A stretch of 64,000 nt of DNA, taken from assembly GCF_005280735.1 (NCBI RefSeq), contig NZ_CP040078.1, forward strand, positions 3,038,001 through 3,102,000, given 5' to 3'. How positions within the stretch are numbered: position 1 is the first letter of the stretch; each line of letters opens with the position of its first letter. This document shows positions 59,285 through 64,000 of the stretch, in pieces. A model generated the notes under the pieces. It had not been told where the DNA came from. It was given only the letters and a program-made list of their open reading frames with translations, and made no database searches. The stretch comes from Trinickia violacea (lineage in GTDB: Bacteria > Pseudomonadota > Gammaproteobacteria > Burkholderiales > Burkholderiaceae). The position numbers and the translations under genes are program-made.

Positions 59285-60973
59285 CTATTGATCGATGGCA
59301 GAACGTGATCGGTCCATGATGAGGTCAGTCGGCTGAATGACTTTGCTTAACGCCGAAGCGGCAACGCGTGACCTGCCTTGCGGAATGATTGTGTGCGCTT
59401 CGGCCGAGTCTGGGTCTGCCACCTTGAACACCGACACGGCGTCTTTGAGCTTGATCGCCTGCTCTTCGAGCGACTGAGCCGCGGCGGCGGCCTGCTCGAC
59501 CAGCGCTGCGTTCTTCTGCGTTACCTCATCCATCTGTATGACCGCTTGGCTGACCTGCTCGACGCCGCGGCTCTGCTCCTCCGAAGCCGCCGCGATCTCG
59601 CCGACGATGTCCGAAACCTGCTTGATCGCATGCTTCACCTCGCCGATCGTTGCGCCCACACTGCCTGCATGTTTCGCACCGTCCTGAATCAACGACACGG
59701 AGGTACCAATCAATTCCTTGATCTCCCTCGCTGCTTCAGCCGAGCGTTGCGCCAGGCTGCGCACTTCGCTCGCCACCACCGCGAAGCCGCGCCCGTGTTC
59801 GCCCGCGCGCGCCGCTTCCACTGCGGCGTTCAGAGCCAGAATGTTTGTCTGAAACGCGATGCTTTCGATGACACCCGTGATTTCCGCAATCTTTGTCGAG
59901 CTCTTGTTAATTCTCTCGATCATGCCAACCAAACCCTGAACCGCATCGTTGTTGGTATTCGCCATAGACGTCGCGCGCGTAGCGAGCGCGCTCGCCTGCC
60001 GCGCGTTATCGGCGTTCTGCTTCACCGTTTCGGTCAACTGTGACATGCTGGCCGCCGTTTCTTCGAGAGATGCTGCCTGCTCTTCAGTGCGTGCTGATAG
60101 GTCGGTGTTGCCGCTCGCGATTTCGCTCGCCGCAATCGCGACACTTTCGGTCGTTGCTCGAACGTCGCCCGTCATCCGTGTCAAACTATTCGTCATACTT
60201 AACATCGCGGATAGCAAGCTCTGCATATCCCCGGATCGAACAGGAACGGGACGGGTAAGGTCGCCAGCAGCGATCGCATGGGCGATCTCTGCAGCCACGT
60301 CCGGTTCACCGCCTAGCTGACTGCGGATTCTGCGGATGGTCAACGCCGCCGCGGTAGCCGCAACTGTAAGTAAAACGACTGCGGCCATGGTCATTGTCCA
60401 CAGGGTCCGCTGGTAGGCCTCTTCGGTTTCGGCCACTGCTTGGTCGATCAGTTGGGTCTGATAGTGGGTCACCTGGTTCAGGGCCGCAAAGAAGTTGCGC
60501 TTATCCCTGCGAACGTCTGTGAAAAGCAGCGTGACCGCCTCATCCCTTCGACCGTCCTTCACCAAGCCGAACAGTCTGTAAATGCCGGCTGCGTAGGGCT
60601 TTCTGGCCTCGATCGCAGCCCGGAACAAAGCGCGGCCTTCGTCCGACTCCCTGCCCGCATTCATAGCGGTATTTAAACGATTGAAGTTCTCGGTCACGCG
60701 ATCACGCGAGGCTTCAAACACGCTCAGTTCCCTGGCCGCGTCCTTCTCCGGCGCCAGTAGTACATTGTGAAATGCAGTCGACGCCTCGTTGGCTTCATCC
60801 TGAACGGCTTTGACCAACAGAATTTTCGGCACACGATCCTTGGTCAAAATATCCATCTCTGCCTTGAGAGAGGAGAGTCTGAAGAGGGATAAAGCGATGC
60901 TGGCTACCAAACCCAAACCCAGGATGATGAAAGCACCACCCAGCTGTTGGGCAACCGTCAGTTTTTTGGGCAT
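59285..60973 (-). CDS. Methyl-accepting chemotaxis protein (four-helix-bundle sensor)
   Basis: A 562-residue class I MCP: TM1 (LGGAFIILGLGLVASIALSL), a periplasmic four-helix-bundle/Tar-like domain (residues ~32-190), TM2 (TMTMAAVVLLTVAATAAALT), HAMP, and the cytoplasmic signalling domain with the hairpin tip IAFQTNILALNAAVEAARAG and GRGFAVVASEVRSLAQRSAE. Substitution of the usual tail pentapeptide is not evident. It passes ligand signals to CheA/CheW. GAGGAC before the ATG. No che genes nearby, as usual for accessory receptors. Confidence 0.93.
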   Translation of the reverse strand: MPKKLTVAQQLGGAFIILGLGLVASIALSLFRLSSLKAEMDILTKDRVPKILLVKAVQDEANEASTAFHNVLLAPEKDAARELSVFEASRDRVTENFNRLNTAMNAGRESDEGRALFRAAIEARKPYAAGIYRLFGLVKDGRRDEAVTLLFTDVRRDKRNFFAALNQVTHYQTQLIDQAVAETEEAYQRTLWTMTMAAVVLLTVAATAAALTIRRIRSQLGGEPDVAAEIAHAIAAGDLTRPVPVRSGDMQSLLSAMLSMTNSLTRMTGDVRATTESVAIAASEIASGNTDLSARTEEQAASLEETAASMSQLTETVKQNADNARQASALATRATSMANTNNDAVQGLVGMIERINKSSTKIAEITGVIESIAFQTNILALNAAVEAARAGEHGRGFAVVASEVRSLAQRSAEAAREIKELIGTSVSLIQDGAKHAGSVGATIGEVKHAIKQVSDIVGEIAAASEEQSRGVEQVSQAVIQMDEVTQKNAALVEQAAAAAQSLEEQAIKLKDAVSVFKVADPDSAEAHTIIPQGRSRVAASALSKVIQPTDLIMDRSRSAIDQ

Positions 60974-61197
60974 GTCCTCGCTCTAAAAATAGAAGAAAGG
61001 GAGGCAGCATGGGCGCTCACCTCCCCTAGGTTCATACTCGGGAATCCCTAAAAACAAAAAGGCTAGGCACGATCGATTTTCGAGGTTAGTCCACGGAAAA
61101 ATATTTAATGCACGAGATGCGGCGAGATGGATAATCGCAATTAAGTTTCAAATAACGGCTCCATTAAATATCAAGAGTCTTTTCTTACCCCCCGTCG

Positions 61198-61290
61198 TCA
61201 AACTCCGCAGCATTGGAGCGATTCCAACAACCTGTCGGCAACGTTGGCGGACGGCTCATCGTTCAGTCCGTCACCGACCATCGCGAACTG
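61198..61290 (-). pseudogene. Chimeric scar joining copA and GMC-oxidoreductase ends
   Basis: One minus-strand frame reads AMVGDGLNDEPS directly followed by ANVADRLLESLQCCGV-stop. The first part is the CopA hinge (VAMVGDGLNDAPS), the second the GMC C-terminus (ANVADRLLETLGCYGV). Two unrelated genes are joined within about 15 codons, a deletion/recombination junction rather than a gene. Confidence 0.7.
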
Positions 61291-61408
61291 AAGGGGAAAG
61301 AAACTATCCGTCCATCTCGAGATTCGATGGGCCTGTTGCCGACCATAGCTCACAGATACAGTCGGACTTAGCCATTGACTACATTCTTCGGCGATTTCCC
61401 GCGTGCGG

Positions 61409-61450
61409 CAAACGAGATAAAATATCAAAATTGGAAAGAAAATCTTTATC
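61409..61450 (-). repeat. Dispersed promoter-like element, copy at 61.4 kb
   Basis: GATAAAA (61416-61422), twelve bases, AAAG-AAAAT-CTTT (61435-61447) and ATC, so framed by GATAAA...TTTATC. On the minus strand it points toward the chimeric scar, whose original gene is lost. Confidence 0.65.
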
Positions 61451-61494
61451 GCTACGAGATCTCCGATTCAAGGCCGCTTCGCCGATCTTAGCGA

Positions 61495-62100
61495 TCAGGC
61501 TACTTGGATCGAGCTAACGTCGGTCGCCGCGGCAGCGGCGAAGTACAGCGCATTGGTGACGACGTTCACGCTGCTGAATGCCACGACCGCACCAGCGATG
61601 ACCGGGTTCAGCATGCCCAAGGCTGCCAGTGGAATGCCCAGCACGTTGTATGCAAATGCCCAGAACAGCTCCTGTTTGATTTTCGCGTACGTACGACGCG
61701 AGACGTCGAACGAATCCGCCACAAGGCGTGGATCGCCACGCATCAGTGTGATTCCCGCCGCCTCCATCGCGACATCTGTGCCCCTCGACATCGACAGACC
61801 AACGTCGGCCGCCACCAGGGAGGGCGCATCGTTCAATCCGTCGCCGACCATCGCCACGACGTTGCCGTCGTTGCGCAGTTCTTGCACGATGGCTGCCTTG
61901 TCGCCCGGGAGCAATTCCGCGCGAACTTCATCGATGCCAAGCTCGCGCGCCACGGCATTGGCACTGCCCTGGTTGTCACCCGTCAGCATCACTGTCCGAA
62001 TGCGCAGCTCGCGCAGCCGCGCGACGGTGGCGTACGACGTGGGCTTGACCATGTCGCCAAAGGCCGACAGCCCCAGCACACGAGCCCGGTTACCCCTGAG
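61495..62100 (-). pseudogene. copA 3' fragment, recent partial duplication
   Basis: Reads LGLSAFGDMVKPTSYATVAR, IRTVMLTGDNQGSANAVARE and AMVGDGLNDAPSLVAADVGL to the last helices, about 195 codons. Long stretches are base-for-base identical to copA (for example around 61680-61750 against 55680-55750). Lacks the metal domains, the CPC helix and the phosphorylation site, so it cannot transport. The last 18 codons differ from copA (ending DVSSIQVA). Confidence 0.88.
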
Positions 62101-62187
62101 GTAGAAGGAAAGCCGGCGCTCTGACTGGAGAAGAAGCCACAGTCGACGATGCCACTTGGCGATCAACGTTGACTCGCGGAAATTCAA

Positions 62188-62611
62188 CTCATTCTGTACT
62201 ACGAATTAAATAAATCCCTGTTACACGATCTTCTCGGCGCATGACTGTCTCGCACTGCGAGGAGATATATCCGAACGGGCTTGACACACGTATTGCCGTT
62301 GACTGCCGCAGCGAGTTGCTGCCGTTGAATACGACCAACCCTGGAAGCCGCCGCGGCGCATCTTACGCGCGGCAGCCGCAACAAGTCGCTCCTCGCTTGT
62401 CCACTGCTCGGCACAGTTCTCGTGTGCTGCGTGCTGCGCGTTGCGCGCGGGGCTGCCTGTCGCCCGGCTTGTGGTAGCCAGCAGCACCCGACCATCGCGA
62501 AATGGGGCCGCCGTAGGGCACGACCGGGATCTCTCCTCCAGCGACCATTTTTGTTCCCACAAAAGCCATCGAACTTGTGGGGGCAAACGTGAGGGCAAAA
62601 ATCAGCCGCCA
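62188..62611. other. Gene-poor stretch with a possible decayed TetR-type HTH
   Basis: No intact gene. On the minus strand around 62290-62400 two frames together read SEERLVAAAARKMRRGGFQG WSYS and QLAAAVN...RIYLL, loosely like a TetR DNA-binding domain broken by frameshifts. This is weak. Confidence 0.25.
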
Positions 62612-62647
62612 AATAAAAAGGACTTACGGCTTTCACCGTAAGTCCTT
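62612..62647 (-). terminator. Rho-independent terminator downstream of the tRNA-Pro end
   Basis: AAGGACTTACGG-CTTTCA-CCGTAAGTCCTT is a perfect 12-bp stem with a 6-base loop; on the minus strand it is followed by TTTTTATTT. It lies 9 bases after the CCA end of the tRNA-Pro fragment, the normal place for a tRNA terminator. Confidence 0.9.
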
Positions 62648-62655
62648 GAGTTTCC

Positions 62656-62704
<49 letters not shown>

Positions 62705-62736
62705 AAGTTTGCCGTCACACCGGCGCAGGGAGCGTC

Positions 62737-63460
62737 TCAAGTGCTTGCTGTAGCAAATGGCACAACCTTCGCCCCAGCCTTTAGCTGATCGAGGCAGTCA
62801 GCCCAGCGCTGCATCATTCACGCCGCTCTCTAAGAAAAGTGGCGCGGTTATTTGCCCGGCCGAGAGGGTCTTTGATTGCATGTGCGAGTTGCGTTTCGAT
62901 GATCTCCGCCGGTGTCGCGAGTTCTTCCGCCAGAATCGTCCGTGCCATCGCCCTAACCGTGGCTAGTCCTTATGTCGCGGTCGTATCCCTGGCGACGTAA
63001 CGCGGCATTGATGGTGTTGTCCGACATAGGGCGGTCCTTGGTGCTCACGCTAGGAAACACGAACCGACCGTTGCAGTTGCTCGTAAGCGGCTCCAATTCG
63101 CGCAGAATGGCCACCGCCTGACACGGCAAAGGAACGATGTGCGCGCCACCACTCGCTTTCCCTTGCTTGGTGCGCTTCAAGCGCTCGGCAGGTATTTGCC
63201 ATATCGCGCGATCTAGATCGAACTCGGGCCATTCAGCGCCGCGCATCTCGCCAGGGCGTTGGAATAGCAGCGGCGCAAGCCGCAGAGCGCAGGAAACCGG
63301 TAGCGTCCCCGTGTAACTATCAATGGCACGCAGCAGTTCCCCAACCTCTCTGGGATCAGTAATGGCCGCAAAATGCCGCACTTGGGCCGGCGGAAGGGCT
63401 CCGCGCAGGTCAGCAGTATTGGGAGATCTAGGCGGATCGCCTTGGAACTTAGCGGAACAA
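62737..63460 (-). pseudogene. P4-type tyrosine integrase, frameshifted and truncated (copy B)
   Basis: The main frame gives DLRGALPPAQVRHFAAITDP, CALRLAPLLFQRPGEMRGAE (catalytic Arg), HIVPLPCQAVAILRELEPL, FPSVSTKDRPMSDNTINAAL and GYDRDIRTSHG, then TAG where two bases are missing; homology resumes RAMARTILAEEL, ETQLAHAIKDPLGRANNRAT, stops after RERRE (one base lost), and ends MMQRWADCLDQL. The nucleophile Tyr is Asn (ANNR), as in copy A. The N-terminal third is missing. It points at the tRNA-Pro fragment, the usual integrase-att arrangement in reverse orientation. Confidence 0.85.
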
Positions 63461-63464
63461 GAGA

Positions 63465-63491
63465 TGGTGGGCCCGGTGGGTTTCGAACCCA
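63465..63491 (-). other. tRNA-like T-arm and acceptor end (possible second att scar)
   Basis: Minus strand: TGGG-TTCGAAA-CCCA then CCGGGCCC-A-CCA, the shape of a tRNA T-arm and 3' acceptor. The sequence before it is not tRNA-like, and one T-stem pair is lost. It lies exactly where the integrase homology begins. Identity of the tRNA unclear. Confidence 0.3.
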
Positions 63492-63498
63492 AATATAG

Positions 63499-64000
63499 GG
63501 GTAACAAGGGGTAACCAAGGGGATTCAAGTCATTGATTTAACGTGAAAAACCAATATTCGATTCCCCTGTGATTCCCCAATTCTTCCCCGGATTCCTCCC
63601 CGAACTACAGGTTTGGATGGCGCCCCTGCGTCGGCGACACTTCGGCCGCCGTCCATCCCAACCTTAACGTCAATGGACGGCGTTTGCTTCCACAACGCTC
63701 ACAAAACAATCGAGGAAGCACGCACGGCCGCTTCTCGGGCCGTGCAGCAAGAAGCGCAAGCGGCACTCGGGTGCCAGTCGCTCTTGAAGAACTGTACCGC
63801 GTGTGAAATCTCGATCCGCAAGAAATCCGGCGTCGGAACACGGTGCTGTGCGAATGCTACCGACGATCGGCAAGCGGTGCGCAGAAGACGTTTAAGACCA
63901 GGCTGACGAGCCCGACGAACTCGAGACCCGCAGTTCCAACCTCGCAGCACTATCAGGCTGCCTCCAGTGGAAACGCAGCCCCTACTCGACTCATGGCAAT
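63499..64000. other. Right-end stretch without a recognised gene
   Basis: Short open frames occur on both strands (for example a Cys-containing minus-strand frame 63605-63841), none with a recognisable motif, start site or codon pattern. Several TTCCCC-type tracts lie at 63565-63605. Probably more island debris. Confidence 0.5.

Noticed and set aside
61198..61428. 76-codon minus-strand frame taken as a small gene
   Set aside because: It is a chimera of copA and GMC ends plus unrelated sequence.
62953..63528. 191-codon integrase frame as a complete gene
   Set aside because: The start codon lies before a tRNA-like scar, the N-terminal domain is absent and the C-terminal catalytic part is split by frameshifts.

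Overview
The window is high-GC (roughly 60%) DNA with densely packed genes, many LysR-type regulators, GTG starts and protein sequences typical of the Burkholderia/Paraburkholderia/Caballeronia group (Betaproteobacteria). It looks like an accessory, catabolism-rich part of a chromid or megaplasmid: no housekeeping cluster except psd, at least five regulators of the LysR family, many dehydrogenases and transporters, and a large share of broken genes in the right half.

Left part (1-25.6 kb). A metallo-beta-lactamase-fold hydrolase and a quinone-oxidoreductase-like dehydrogenase are followed by a tight minus-strand operon (11866 down to 1967): a sugar-type ABC importer (permease, binding protein, a permease fused to a strictosidine-synthase-like beta-propeller, a stand-alone propeller, ATPase), then a MaoC hydratase, a CaiB/BaiF CoA-transferase resembling 2-methylfumaryl-CoA isomerase, and an unusual NRAMP-like transporter. 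Upstream lie an aldehyde dehydrogenase with a clear terminator, LysR regulators, two luciferase-like flavin monooxygenases, a second aldehyde dehydrogenase, a GST, citrate-lyase alpha (citF-like), a flavin reductase fused to a LysR effector domain, another LysR and a CitE-like lyase. My reading, as inference, is uptake of an oxidised or lactone-type substrate, monooxygenase and aldehyde-dehydrogenase steps, and CoA-ester chemistry ending in C5/citramalyl-type cleavage.

25.9-27.1 kb is a scrap heap: an integrase C-terminus, a fragment of a 5-hmdU-kinase helical-domain protein, a ThiF-like C-terminus and an IS5-type transposase tail.

27.1-43 kb carries psd, a cholesterol-oxidase-like GMC flavoprotein, a polar amino-acid ABC importer, an APC permease, a MalY-type C-S lyase with a divergent MetR-like regulator, a broken MFS gene, a frameshifted secreted NTF2-like gene, and a minus-strand cluster of alcohol dehydrogenase, amine oxidase, cupin, two carboxymuconolactone-decarboxylase-like proteins and an ABM-like protein, with a LysR gene.

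43-53 kb holds dsbG, an MFS exporter, a DUF305 protein, copZ, tehA, a broken carbamoylase-type amidase, and an M20 amidohydrolase/diaminopropionate ammonia-lyase pair with a divergent Lrp regulator and an orphan branched-chain-type binding protein.

53-64 kb is copper-related and heavily rearranged: a second GMC flavoprotein, cueR-copA, a copZ copy split by a ~297-bp inversion, a chemoreceptor, a near-identical 3' piece of copA, a chimeric scar, the 3' fragment of a tRNA-Pro with its native terminator, and a decayed P4-type integrase. A motif GATAAAR-N12-AAAG-N5-CTTT with invariant spacing occurs upstream of several of these genes and is the most striking unexplained signal.
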